A stretch of DNA of 64,000 nt from Yamagishiella unicocca (GCA_003116995.1 BDSL01000108.1:124001-188000), one strand, 5' to 3'. Positions 35,261 through 47,311 are shown, numbered from the stretch's first letter. Notes: generated from the letters alone by a model not told the origin. Numbers and translations: made by a program.

Positions 35261-38054
35261 CTAGCCTGCCTTGGCTGCTGTTTGTTCTTTCGTTCTTTCT
35301 TTCCTGGTGCCACCTTTGCTGGTTCGAGATACGAGTGGTGCGGGTGATGGGCAGGTGAGCCAATGGGGGCTTTTGTGGTGGTTTTGACGCGTAAGGGTGG
35401 CCTGCATGGGGCCGTGTCCTGCCGTCGCTTGTGCTGACTTTGCATGATGCTGTTTGCCTGCTGTTGCCCGTACCCGACCTTGGTTCCGTGTCTCTTCCGC
35501 AGTGCTTTCCCGCCGGGATAAGGGCGGGTGCCGCCTGTCGTGCGGCCACTGTAACGCGGTCTCTCAAAAATAAAAAGTAGCTCCCCGGCGTTCCATTCCG
35601 TTCGCGCGAGGGGTGCGAGGCGCGGTAGGCGCGCGCGGCGGCGGTGGCCGACCCACGGGTCGAGCGGCGGCGTCTTGGGCTCAAGCGGCGTCCTCAGGCG
35701 GCGAAGTTTAGCTGGGATGTTGGCCATGTTATTCTGCTATTGTTCCTTGTTCCGTTGCGTTCAGGAATGTTCAGTTGCGTTCAGTTGCTTTCGAAGCAAC
35801 ATGTCGTACAGCCGCCCATATGTCTTCACGCGGCGGTCCCGAGAGACGCATTTGAGCGGGGACGTTCCTTTCATCAAGTTATTGCTACCGGATAGCTGCG
35901 TGCCCAAGAGCGAGGCTGATCGATGCTTGCAGCAGGAGTCGATGTCTGCCGATTTACCCGGCCATCCTCACGCGGCGTTCCCGAGAGGCGTATTTTAGCG
36001 GGGACGTTCCTTTCATCAAGTTATTGCTATCGGATAGCTGCGTGCCCAAGAGCGACGCCCATGGAAGCTGCCGTCAAGACGATGCTTGCCGATTTGCCCG
36101 AACGTTCTCGCGCGGCGTCCTCGAGACGCGCATTTTAGCGGGAACGTTCCTATGATATAGTTTTTGCTATCGGATAGCTGCGTGCCCAAGAGCGAGGCCG
36201 CCCGATGCTTTTGAACGCTTCCCGGCGCTCATTTTCGCGAACGTTGAAACGGCGCTGCATGCGCGAAGCAAGTCGCCCGCAGCACGTACATTTGCGTTCT
36301 TTTGTTACTCGTTCCGATGCGTTCAATAGCGCTGCGAACGGCGCTGTAGGCGCGACGCAATCCTTGCTCGCAGTTGAGGGGGAATTCCGGCGCAGAAGCC
36401 GGAGCCCGCGAAATTGCCCGGGCGTCTTCGCGCGGCGTTCCCGAGCCGCGAAATTTAGCAGGGACGTTCCTAACATATAATTATTGATTTCCGAGAGCTG
36501 CGTGCCCAAGAGCGAGGCCGCCCGATGCTTGCGAGCACTTCCCGGCGCTCACGTTCGCGAACGTTCAGACGGCGCTGCACGCGCGAAGCAAGCCGCCCGC
36601 GCACGTAATATTTGTGTTCTTTTGTCCCTCGTTCCGTTCCGTTCACGAGCGCTGCAAAAGGCGCCGCGAGCGCGACGCGATCCGTTCCCGCGACCAGGGG
36701 GACTCGATCCCGCGACCGCCCGGCGCGACCCGATGCAATCTTAGCCTTTCCGAGCCAGCTCCGAAACCGCGCGAAACCACCAACTCGCGCGCGAGCGCGA
36801 TCCGGACAGACGGACTAGCCGCGTTCAGCGCGGGGGGGGGCCGTAGCTCCCCGGCGTTCGCGTTCGTCCCGTCGTTCCATTCCGTGCGTGCGAGGGGCGC
36901 GCGCGCGTCTGTGGCGGGCGACCCACGGGTCGAGCGGCGGCGTCGTGGGCTCGCGCGGCGTCCTCGAGCGGAGGAGTCTAGCAGGCATGTTCCTTTTTCT
37001 GTTGCGTTTAGGAAGGGTGCAGGCGGTGTTGCGGGTTGGAAGCAACCTGTCGTACAACCGCCCAAATGCCTTTACGCGGAGTTCCCGAGAGGCAAATTTT
37101 AGCGGGGACGTTCCTTTAATCAAGTTATTGCTACCGGATAGCTGCGTGCCCAAGAGCGAGGCCGATCGATGCTTGCAGCAGGAGCCGATGCTTGCCGATT
37201 TGCCTGGAAGTCCTCACGCGCCGTTCCCGAGCCGTGAATTTTAGCGAGGACGTTCCTTTCATCAAGTTATTGCTATTGGATAGCTGCGTGCCCAAGAGCG
37301 ACGTCCATGGAACCTTCCGTCAAGACGATGCTTGCCGATTTGCCCGGACGTCCTCACTCGCCGTTCCCGAGACGCGAATTTTAGCGGGGACGTTCCTTTC
37401 ATCAAGTTATTGCTATCGAATAGCTGCGTGCCCAAGAGCGAGGCCGTCCGATGCTTTTGAACGCTTCCCGGCGCCCATTTTCGCGAACGTTGAAACGGCG
37501 CTGCATGCGCGAAGCAAGTCGCCCGCAGCACGTACATTTGCGTTCTATTGTCACTCGTTCCGTTGCGTTCAATAGCGCTGCAAACGGCGATGTGGGCGCG
37601 ACGCAATCCGTACTCGCAGCTGGGGGGGATTTCGCCGCAGAAGCCGGAGCCCGCGAAATTGGCCGGGCGTCTCCGCGCGGCGTTCCCGAGCCGCCAATTT
37701 TAGCAGGGACGTTCCTAACATATAATTATTGATTTCCGAGAGCTGCGTGCGCAAGAGCGAGGCCGCCCGATCCTTGGGAGCACTTCCCGGCGCTCACGTT
37801 CGCGACCGTTCAGACGGCGCTGCACGCGCGAAGCAAGCCGCCCGCGCACGTAATATTTGTGTTCTTTTGTCCCTCGTTCCGTTCCGTTCAAGAGCGCCGC
37901 AAAAGATGCCGCGAGCGCGTCGCGATCCGTTCCCGCGACCAGGGGGACTCGATCCCGCGACCCCCCGGCGCGACCCGATGCAATTTCAGCCTTTCCGAGC
38001 CCGCTCCGAAACCACGCGAAACCACCAACTCGCGCGACGCGCGATCCAGACAGA

Positions 38055-38168
38055 CGGACGGACAGCACGATCCGAGATGCCAAGGCCTCCGCTCCTGTCG
38101 GAGCTACGGCGACAGACGGACAAGTTCCGGCGTGCCAAGGCCTCCGCTCCTGATCGGAGCTACGGCGA
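38055..38168. repeat. 53-bp linker cluster, two copies
   Basis: Two linkers, one with leader GCACGATCCGAGATG and one with AAGTTCCGGCGTG. The first has lost the GATC centre of the hairpin (GCTCCTGTCGGAGC). Confidence 0.75.
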
Positions 38169-40445
38169 CAGACTAGCCGCGTTCAGCGCGGGGGGGGCCG
38201 TAGCTCCCCGGCGTTCGCGTTCGTGCCGTCGTTTCATTCCATTCGCGCGAGGGGTGCGAGGCGCGCGAGGCGCGCGCGTCGGCGGTGGCCGACCCACGGG
38301 TCGAGCGGCGGCGTCCTGGGTCAAGCGGCGTCGTCGAGCGGCGAAGTTTAGCAGGGATGTTGGCCATGTTATTCTGCTATTGTTCCTTGTTCCGTTGCGT
38401 TCAGGAATGTTCAGTTGCGTTCAGTTGCGTTCGAAGCAACATGTCGTACAGCCGCCCATATGTCTTCACGCGGCGGTCCCGAGAGGCGCATTTGAGCGGG
38501 GACGTTCCTTTCATCAAGTTATTGCTATCGGATAGCTGCGTGCCCAAGAGCGACGTCCATGGAAGCTGCCGTCAAGACGATGCTTGCCGATTTGCCCGAA
38601 CGTTCTCGCGCGGCGTCCTCGAGACGCGCATTTTAGCGGGGACGTTCCTTTCATCAAGTTATTGCTATCGAATAGCTGCGTGCCCAAGAGCGAGGCCGTC
38701 CGATGCTTTTGAACGCTTCCCGGCGCCCATTTTCGCGAACGTTGAAACGGCGCTGCATGCGCGAAGCAAGTCGCCCGCAGCACGTACATTTGCGTTCTAT
38801 TGTCACTCGTTCCGTTGCGTTCAATAGCGCTGCAAACGGCGATGTGGGCGCGACGCAATCCTTACTCGCAAGTGAGGGGGATTCCGCCGCAGAAGCCGGA
38901 GCCCGCGAAATTGGCCGGGCGTCTTCGCGCGGCGTTCCCGAGCCGCCAATTTTAGCAGGGACGTTCCTAACATATAATTATTGATTTCCGAGAGCTGCGT
39001 GCGCAAGAGCGAGGCCGCCCGATCCTTGGGAGCACTTCCCGGCGCTCACGTTCGCGACCGTTCAGACGGCGCTGCACGCGCGAAGCAAGCCGCCCGCGCA
39101 CGTAATATTTGTGTTCTTTTGTCCCTCGTTCCGTTCCGTTCAAGAGCGCTGCAAAAGATGCCGCGAGCGCGTCCCGATCCGTTCCCGCGACCAGGGGGAC
39201 TCGATCCCGCGACCTCCCGGCGCGACCCGATGCAATTTCAGCCTTTCCGAGCCCGCTCCGAAACCACGCGAAACCACCAACTCGCGCGCGAGCGCGATCC
39301 GGACAGACTAGCCGCGTTCAGCGCGGGGGGGGCCGTAGCTCCCCGGCGTTCGCGTTCGTGCCGTCGTTTCATTCCATTCGCGCGAGGGGTGCGAGGCGCG
39401 CGAGGCGCGCGCGTCGGCGGTGGCCGACCCACGGGTCATGCGGCGGCGTCCTGGGTCAAGCGGCGTCGTCGAGCGGCGAAGTTTAGCAGGGATGTTGGCC
39501 ATGTTATTCTGCTATTGTTCCTTGTTCCGTTGCGTTCAGGAATGTTCAGTTGCGTTCAGTTGCGTTCGAAGCAACATGTCGTACAGCCGCCCATATGTCT
39601 TCACGCGGCGGTCCCGAGAGGCGCATTTGAGCGGGGACGTTCCTTTCATCAAGTTATTGCTATCGGATAGCTGCGTGCCCAAGAGCGACGTCCATGGAAG
39701 CTGCCGTCAAGACGATGCTTGCCGATTTGCCCGAACGTTCTCGCGCGGCGTCCTCGAGACGCGCATTTTAGCGGGGACGTTCCTTTCATCAAGTTATTGC
39801 TATCGAATAGCTGCGTGCCCAAGAGCGAGGCCGTCCGATGCTTTTGAACGCTTCCCGGCGCCCATTTTCGCGAACGTTGAAACGGCGCTGCATGCGCGAA
39901 GCAAGTCGCCCGCAGCACGTACATTTGCGTTCTATTGTCACTCGTTCCGTTGCGTTCAATAGCGCTGCAAACGGCGATGTGGGCGCGACGCAATCCTTAC
40001 TCGCAAGTGAGGGGGATTCCGCCGCAGAAGCCGGAGCCCGCGAAATTGGCCGGGCGTCTTCGCGCGGCGTTCCCGAGCCGCCAATTTTAGCAGGGACGTT
40101 CCTAACATATAATTATTGATTTCCGAGAGCTGCGTGCGCAAGAGCGAGGCCGCCCGATCCTTGGGAGCACTTCCCGGCGCTCACGTTCGCGACTGTTCAG
40201 ACGGCGCTGCACGCGCGAAGCAAGCCGCCCGCGCACGTAATATTTGTGTTCTTTTGTCCCTCGTTCCGTTCCGTTCAAGAGCGCTGCAAAAGATGCCGCG
40301 AGCGCGTCGCGATCCGTTCCCGCGACCAGGGGGACTCGATCCCGCGACCTTCCGGCGCGACCTGATGCAATTTCAGCCTTTCCGAGCCCGCTCCGAAACC
40401 ACGCGAAACCACCAACTCGCGCGCGAGCGCGATCCGGACAGACGG
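38165..40445. repeat. ~1135-bp satellite unit tandemly duplicated
   Basis: Two neighbouring units share all diagnostic variants (the GGGTCAAGCGGCGTCGTCG junction in D, the TTACTCGCAAGTGAGG variant in B) at a constant ~1135-bp offset. Differences such as GGGTCGAGC against GGGTCATGC are few. Confidence 0.8.
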
Positions 40446-41724
40446 ACTAGCCGCGTTCAGCGCGGGGGGGGCCGTAGCTCCCCGGCGTTCGCGTTCGTCC
40501 CGTCGTTCCACTCCGTTCGCGCGAGGGGTGTGAGGCGCGCGAGGCGCGCGCGGCGGCGGCGGCCGACCCACGGGTCGCACGGCGGCGTCGTGGGCTCGCG
40601 CCGCGTCCTCGAGCGGCGAAATTTAGTAGGCATGTTGGCCATGTTGTTCTCCTACTGTTCCTTTTTCTGTTGCGTTCAGGAACGTTGCAGGCGGTGTTGC
40701 GGGTTCGAATCGACCTGTCGTACAACCGGCCAGATGTCTTCACACGGCGTTTCCGAGAGGCGAATTTTAGCGGGGACATTCCTTTCATCAAGTTATCGCT
40801 ACCGGATAGCTGCGTGCCCAAGAGCGAGGCCGATCGATGCTTGCAGCAGGAGCCGATGCCTGCCGACTTGCCCGGCCGTCCTCACCCGGGGTTCCCGAGA
40901 GGCGAATTTTAGCGGGGGCGTTCCTTTCATCAAGTTATTGCTATGGAATAGCTGCGTGCCCTAGAGCGAGGCCGATCGATGCTTGCAGCAGGAGCCGATG
41001 CTTGCCGATTTGCCTGGACGTCCTCACGCGGCGTTCCCGAGACGCGCCTTTTAGCGGGGGCGTTCCTTTCATCAAGTTATTGCTATCGAATAGCTGCGTG
41101 CCCAAGAGCGAGGCCGTCCGATGCTTTTGAATGCTTCGCGGCGCTCATTTTCGCGAACGTTGAAACGGCGCTGCATGCGCGAAGCAAGTCGCCCGCAGCA
41201 TGTACATTTGCGTTCTTTTGTCACTCGTTCCGTTGCGTTCAATAGCGATGCAAACGGCGCTGTAGGCGCGACGCAATCCTTGCTCGCAAGTGAGGGGGAT
41301 TCCGCAGCCGAAGCCGGAGCCCGCGAAATTGGCCGGGCGTCTTCGCGCGGCGTTCCCGAGCCGCCAATTTTAGCAGGGACGTTCCTAACATATAATTATT
41401 GATTTCCGAGAGCTGCGTGCCCAAGAGCGAGGCCGCCCGATGCTTGGGAGCACTTCGCGGCGCTCACGTTCGCGAACGTTCAGATGGCGCTGCACGCGCG
41501 AAGCAAGCCGCCCGCGCACGTAATATTTGTGTTCTTTTGTCCCTCGTTCCGTTCCGTTCAAGAGCGCCGCAAAAGATACCGCGGGCGCGACGCGATCCGT
41601 TCCCGCAGCCGGGGGGATTCGATCCCGCGACCTCCCGGCGCGAGCCGATGCAACTTTAGCCTTTCCGAGCCCGCTCCGAAACCACGCGAAAGCAAGCACT
41701 CGCCATCGTGCGCGATCCAGACAG

Positions 41725-41940
41725 CATGTGCGGGTGTGCCAAGGCCTCCGCTCCTGATCGGAGCTACGGCGACGGACGGACAAGTTCCGGCGTGCCAAGG
41801 CCTCCGCTCCTGATCGGAGCTACGGCGACAGACAGCACGATCCGCGATGCCAAGGCCTCCGCTCCTGATCGGAGCTACGGCGACGGACAGCACGATCCGA
41901 GATGCCAAGGCCTCCGCTCCTGATCGGAGCTACGGCGACA
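41725..41940. repeat. 53-bp linker cluster, four copies
   Basis: Four consecutive linkers whose leaders are, in order, GCATGTGCGGGTGTG, AAGTTCCGGCGTG, GCACGATCCGCGATG and GCACGATCCGAGATG. The constant hairpin half is unchanged in all four. Confidence 0.8.
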
Positions 41941-43844
41941 GACTAGCCGCGTTCAGCGCGGGGGGGGCCGTAGCTCCCCGGCGATCGCGTTCGTCCCGTC
42001 GTTCCTTCTCCGTTCGCGCGAGGCGCGCGAGGCGCGCGCGGCGGCGATGGCCGACCCACGGGACGAGCGGCGTCGTCCTGGGCTCGCGCGGCGTCCTCGA
42101 GCGGCGAAGTTTAGCAGGGATGTTGGCCATGTTGTTTTCCTACTGTTCCTTGTGCAGTTCCGTTCAGGAATGTTCAGTTGCGTTCAGTTCACATGTCGTA
42201 CAACCGCCCAGATGCCTTCACGCGGCGTTCCCGAGGGCCGAATTTTAGCGGGGACGTTCCTTTCATCAAGTTATTGCTACGGGATAGCTGCGTGCCCAAG
42301 AGCGAGGCCGATGGATGCTTGCAGCAGGAGCCGATGCTTGCCGATTTGCCTGGACGTCCTCACGCGCCGTTCCCGAGCCGGGAATTTTAGCGAGGATGTT
42401 CCTTGCATCAAGTTATTGCTATTGGATAGCTGCGTGCCCAAGAGCGACGTCCATGGAAGCTGCCGTCAAGACGATGCTTGCCGATTTGACCGAACGTCCT
42501 CGTGCGGCGTTCCCGAGACGCCAATTTTAGCGGGGACGTTCCTTTCATCAAGTTCTTGCTATCGAATAGCTGCGTGCCCAGGAGCGAGGCCGCCCGATGC
42601 TTTTGAACGCTTCCCGGCGCTCATTTTCGCGAACGTTGAAACGGCGCTGCATGCGCGAAGCAAGTCGCCCGCAGCACGTACATTTGCGTTCTTTTGTCAC
42701 TTGTTCCGTTGCGTTCAATAGCGCTGCAAACGGCGATGCAGGCGCGATGCAATCCTTGCTCGCAGCTGGGGGGGATTCCGCAGCCGAAGCCGGAGCCCGC
42801 GAAAGTGCCCGGGCGTCTTCGCGCGGCGTTCCCGAGCCGCCAATTTTAGCAGGGACGTTCCTAACATATAATTATTGATTTCCGAGAGCTGCGTGCCCGA
42901 GAGCGAGGCCGCCCGATGCGTTTGAACGCTTCCCGGCGCCTATTTTCGCGAACGTTCAAACGGCGCTGCATGCGCGAAGCAAGTTGCCCGCAGCACGTAC
43001 ATTTGCGTTCTTTTGTTACTCGTTCCGATGCGTTCAATAGCGCTGCGAACGGCGCTGTAGGCGCGACGCAATCCTTGCTCGCAGCTGAGGGGGAATTCCG
43101 CCGCAGAAGCCGGAGCCCGCGAAATTGCCCGGGCGTCTTCGCGCGGCGTTCCCGAGCCGCGAAATTTAGCAGGGACGTTCCTAACATATAATTATTGATA
43201 TCCGAGAGCTGCGTGCCCAAGAGCGAGGCCGCCCGATGGTTGGGAGCGCTTCCCGGCGCCCATTTTCGCGAACGTTGAAACGGCGCTGAATGCGCGAAGC
43301 AAGTCGCCCGCAGCACGTACATTTGCGTTCTTTTGTTACTCGTTCCGATGCGTTCAATAGCGCTGCAAACGGCGCTGTAGGCGCGACGCAGTCCTTGCTC
43401 GCAAGTGAGGGGGAATTCCGCCGCAGAAGCCGGAGCCCGCGAAATTGCCCGGGCGTCTTCGCGCGGCGTTCCCGAGCCGCGAATTTTAGCAGGGACGTTC
43501 CTAACATATAATTATTGATTTCCGAGAGCTGCGTGCCCAAGAGCGAGGTCGCCCGATGCTTGGGAGCACTTCCCGGCGCTCACGTTCGCGACCGTTCAGA
43601 CGGCGCTGCACGCGCGAAGCAAGCCGCCCGCGCACGTAATATTTGTGTTCTTTTGTCCCTCGTTCCGTTCCGTTCAAGAGCGGCGCAAAAGATGCCGCGG
43701 GCGCGACGCGATCCGTTCCCGCGACCAGGGGGACTCGATCCCGCGACCTCCCGGCGCGACCCGATGCAATCTTAGCCTTTCCGAGCCGTCTCCGAAACCA
43801 CGCGAAACCACCCACTCGCGCGCGAGCGCGATCCGGACGGACGG

Positions 43845-43990
43845 ACAGCACGATCCGAGATGCCAAGGCCTCCGCTCCTGATCGGAGCTACGGCGACAAG
43901 GCCTCCGCTCCTGATCGGAGCTACGGCGACGGACGGACAGCACGATCCGCGATGCCAAGGCCTCCGCTCCTGATCGGAGCTACGGCGACG
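43845..43990. repeat. 53-bp linker cluster, three copies
   Basis: Three linkers. The middle one lacks a leader (GGCGAC joins directly to AAGGCCTCCG). Runs of CGGACGGA follow, then module D. Confidence 0.8.
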
Positions 43991-45285
43991 GACGGACGGA
44001 CTAGCCGCGTTCAGCGCGGGGGGGGCCGTAGCTCCCCGGCGTTCGCGTTCGTGCCGTCGTTCCATTCCGTTCGCGCGAGGGGTGCGAGGCGCGCGAGGCG
44101 CGCGCGGCGGCGATGGCCGACCCACGGGTCGAGCGGCGGCGTCTTGGGCTCACGCGGCGTCCTCAGGCGGCGAAGTTTAGCTGGGATGTTGGCCATGTTT
44201 TTCTGCTATTGTTCCTTGTTCCGTTGCGTTCAGGAATGTTCAGTTGCGTTCAGTTGCGTTCGAAGCAACATGTCGTACAGCTGCCCATATGTCTTCACGC
44301 GGCGGTCCCGAGAGGCGCATTTGAGCGGGGACGTTCCTTTCATCAAGTTATTGCTACCGGATAGCTGCGTGCCCAAGAGCGAGGCTGATCGATGCTTGCA
44401 GCAGGAGTCGATGTCTGCCGATTTACCCGGCCATCCTCACGCGGCGTTCCCGAGAGGCGAATTTTAGCGGGGACGTTCCTTTCATCAAGTTATTGCTATC
44501 GGATAGCTGCGTGCCCAAGAGCGAGGCCGATCGATGCTTGCAGCAGGAGCCGATGCTTGCCGATTTGCCTGGACGTCCTCACGCGTCGTTTCCGAGCCGG
44601 GAATTTTAGCGAGGACGTTCCTTTCATCAAGTTATTGCTATCGGATAGCTGCGTGCCCAAGAGCGAGGCCGTCCGATGCTTTTGAACGCTTCCCGGCGCC
44701 CATTTTCGCGAACGTTGAAACGGCGCTGCATGCGCGAAGCAAGTCGCCCGCAGCACGTACATTTGCGTTCTATCGTCACTCGTTCCGTTGCGTTCAAAAG
44801 CGCTGCAAACGGCGATGTGGGCGCGACGCAATCCGTGCTCGCAGCTGGGGGGGAATCCGCCGCAGAAGCCGGAGCCCGCGAAATTGGCCGGGCGTCTTCG
44901 CGCGGCGTTCCCGAGCCGCGAAATTTAGCAGGGACGTTCCTAACACGTAATTATTGATTTCCAAGAGCTGCGTGCCCAAGAGCGAGGCCGCCCGATGCTT
45001 GGGAGCACTTCCCGGTGCTCACGTTCGCGACCGTTCAGATGGCGCTACACCCGCGAAGCAAGCCGCCCGCGCACGTTATATTTGTGTTCTTTTGTCCCTC
45101 GTTCCGTTCCGTTCAAGAGCGCTGCAAAAGGCGCCGCGAACGCGACGCGATCCGTTCCCGCGACCAGGGGGACTCGATCCCGCGACCTTCCGGCGCGACC
45201 CGATGCAATTTCAGCCTTTCCGAGCCCGCTCCGAAACCACGCGAAACCACCAACTCGCGCGCGAGCGCGATCCGGACAGACGGAC

Positions 45286-45361
45286 TAGCCGCGTTCAGCG
45301 CGGGGGGGGCCGTAGCTCGTTCAGCGCGGGGGGGGCCGTAGCTCGTTCAGCGCGGGGGGGG
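45286..45361. repeat. 25-bp triplication at the start of module D
   Basis: The D-module start (GTTCAGCGC, G8 run, CCGTAGCTC) occurs three times in a row immediately before the SINE-like element. The first two copies are joined by CTCGTTCAG, a junction seen nowhere else in the window. It may be a by-product of the insertion. Confidence 0.8.
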
Positions 45362-45583
45362 TTCGTCTAATTGGTTAAGACACTGGCATTCTGTCCAGAG
45401 ATCGGTGGTTCGATTCCCCGGCCCCTCCCCGGTAGTTACCGGGTGCCCCACTTGTGGGCAAGTAGGTTTGTGGTTGAACCTGCTGGTCGAGGTTGTCGTT
45501 GATGGGGGTGGAGATACAGAGCTTATGACACGGTCAGGTGTCGTACCCCAGCGTCGGGGTCCTGTAACGCAAGGAATTTTAAA
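45362..45583 (+). mobile_element. tRNA-derived SINE-like insertion in satellite module D
   Basis: The head resembles a tRNA: A-box-like TCGTCTAATTGG with a D-arm GTC...GAC, an anticodon-arm-like CTGG...CCAG with an over-long loop, and a perfect B-box GGTTCGATTCC. The preceding G run could pair with CCCCTCC after the T-arm. A ~140-bp unrelated body follows. It ends with a hairpin ACCCC-AGCGTC-GGGGT, CTGTAACGC and a short A/T-rich tail (GGAATTTTAAA). It replaces only CCGTA of the intact site G8-CCGTA-GCTCC. The body and tail argue for a SINE and not a plain tRNA pseudogene. Only one copy is in the window. Confidence 0.65.
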
Positions 45584-46834
45584 GCTCCCCGGCGTTCGCG
45601 TTCGTCCCGTCGTTCCACTCCGTTCGCGCGAGGGGTGTGAGGCGCGCGAGGCGCGCGCGGCGGCGGCGGCCGACCCACGGGTCGCACGGCGGCGTCGTGG
45701 GCTCGCGCCGCGTCCTCGAGCGGCGAAATTTAGTAGGCATGTTGGCCATGTTGTTCTCCTACTGTTCCTTTTTCTGTTGCGTTCAGGAACGTTGCAGGCG
45801 GTGTTGCGGGTTCGAATCGACCTGTCGTACAACCGGCCAGATGTCTTCACACGGCGTTTCCGAGAGGCGAATTTTAGCGGGGACATTCCTTTCATCAAGT
45901 TATCGCTACCGGATAGCTGCGTGCCCAAGAGCGAGGCCGATCGATGCTTGCAGCAGGAGCCGATGCCTGCCGACTTGCCCGGCCGTCCTCACCCGGGGTT
46001 CCCGAGAGGCGAATTTTAGCGGGGGCGTTCCTTTCATCAAGTTATTGCTATGGAATAGCTGCGTGCCCTAGAGCGAGGCCGATCGATGCTTGCAGCAGGA
46101 GCCGATGCTTGCCGATTTGCCTGGACGTCCTCACGCGGCGTTCCCGAGACGCGCCTTTTAGCGGGGGCGTTCCTTTCATCAAGTTATTGCTATCGAATAG
46201 CTGCGTGCCCAAGAGCGAGGCCGTCCGATGCTTTTGAATGCTTCGCGGCGCTCATTTTCGCGAACGTTGAAACGGCGCTGCATGCGCGAAGCAAGTCGCC
46301 CGCAGCATGTACATTTGCGTTCTTTTGTCACTCGTTCCGTTGCGTTCAATAGCGATGCAAACGGCGCTGTAGGCGCGACGCAATCCTTGCTCGCAAGTGA
46401 GGGGGATTCCGCAGCCGAAGCCGGAGCCCGCGAAATTGGCCGGGCGTCTTCGCGCGGCGTTCCCGAGCCGCCAATTTTAGCAGGGACGTTCCTAACATAT
46501 AATTATTGATTTCCGAGAGCTGCGTGCCCAAGAGCGAGGCCGCCCGATGCTTGGGAGCACTTCGCGGCGCTCACGTTCGCGAACGTTCAGATGGCGCTGC
46601 ACGCGCGAAGCAAGCCGCCCGCGCACGTAATATTTGTGTTCTTTTGTCCCTCGTTCCGTTCCGTTCAAGAGCGCCGCAAAAGATACCGCGGGCGCGACGC
46701 GATCCGTTCCCGCAGCCGGGGGGATTCGATCCCGCGACCTCCCGGCGCGAGCCGATGCAACTTTAGCCTTTCCGAGCCCGCTCCGAAACCACGCGAAAGC
46801 AAGCACTCGCCATCGTGCGCGATCCAGACAGCAC

Positions 46835-47311
46835 ATGTGCGGGTGTGCCAAGGCCTCCGCTCCTGATCGGAGCTACGGCGACAGCACGATCCGCGATGCC
46901 AAGGCCTCCGCTCCTGATCGGAGCGACGGCGACAGCACGATCCGAGATGCCACCACAAGGCCTCCGCTCCTGATCGGAGCTACGGCGACAGACAGACAGC
47001 ACGATCCGAGATGCCAAGGCCTCCGCTCCTGATCGGAGCTACGGCGACTCGATCCCGCGACCTCCCGCCGCGACCCGATGCAATTTCAGCCTTTCCGAGC
47101 CCGCTCCGAAACCCGCCCCAAAAAGCGAGTTTCCGCGTTCATTCCGGGACAGCATGCGCCGGTGTGCCAAGGCCTCCGCTCCTGATCGGAGCTACGGCGA
47201 CGGACAGCACGATCCGCGATGCCAAGGCCTCCGCTCCTGATCGGAGCTACGGCGACAGCATGTGCGGGTGTGCCAAGGCCTCCGCTCCTGATCGGAGCTA
47301 CGGCGAGGCCT
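46835..47311. repeat. 53-bp linker clusters around a C-module remnant
   Basis: Four linkers (46850-47048) are followed by a short C-module fragment (TCGATCCCGCGACCTCCCG) and GCCCCAAAAAGCGAGTTTCC, then three more linkers (47165-47306). One linker carries GGAGCGACGG in place of GGAGCTACGG. All three leader types are mixed. Confidence 0.75.

Larger units (their letters stand above)
28442..35576 (+). mobile_element. APE-type LINE retrotransposon, inserted in satellite module D
   Basis: The element has ORF1, ORF2, a ~300-bp 3' UTR and a short A-rich tail (CTCTCAAAAATAAAAA). The intact satellite site reads G8-CCGTAGCTCC. Here G8-C precedes the element and GTAGCTCC follows it, so insertion was almost blunt, without an obvious target-site duplication. 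ORF2 has an N-terminal APE-like endonuclease, a reverse transcriptase and a C-terminal zinc-finger-like motif, as in L1-like and related LINE clades. ORF1 has no start codon of its own near the 5' end, so the copy is probably 5'-truncated. Chlorophyte LINEs of the Zepp/ZeppL type are known to cluster at repeat-rich chromosome regions; whether this belongs there needs a phylogeny. Confidence 0.92.

Noticed and set aside
35238..35727. Minus-strand frames in the LINE 3' UTR, also found at 11906-12217
   Set aside because: Antisense to the LINE 3' end and present in both copies only because the DNA is duplicated; no recognisable protein.
41725..41940. CRISPR-like alternation of a constant repeat with variable leaders
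   Set aside because: The intervening segments belong to only three recurring classes, the clusters hold one to four units, no cas gene is near, and the context is eukaryotic.
45361..45440. Functional tRNA gene at the SINE head
   Set aside because: The anticodon arm has a 4-bp stem with an 8-base loop, the T-stem is mispaired at two positions, and a 140-bp body with tail follows directly.
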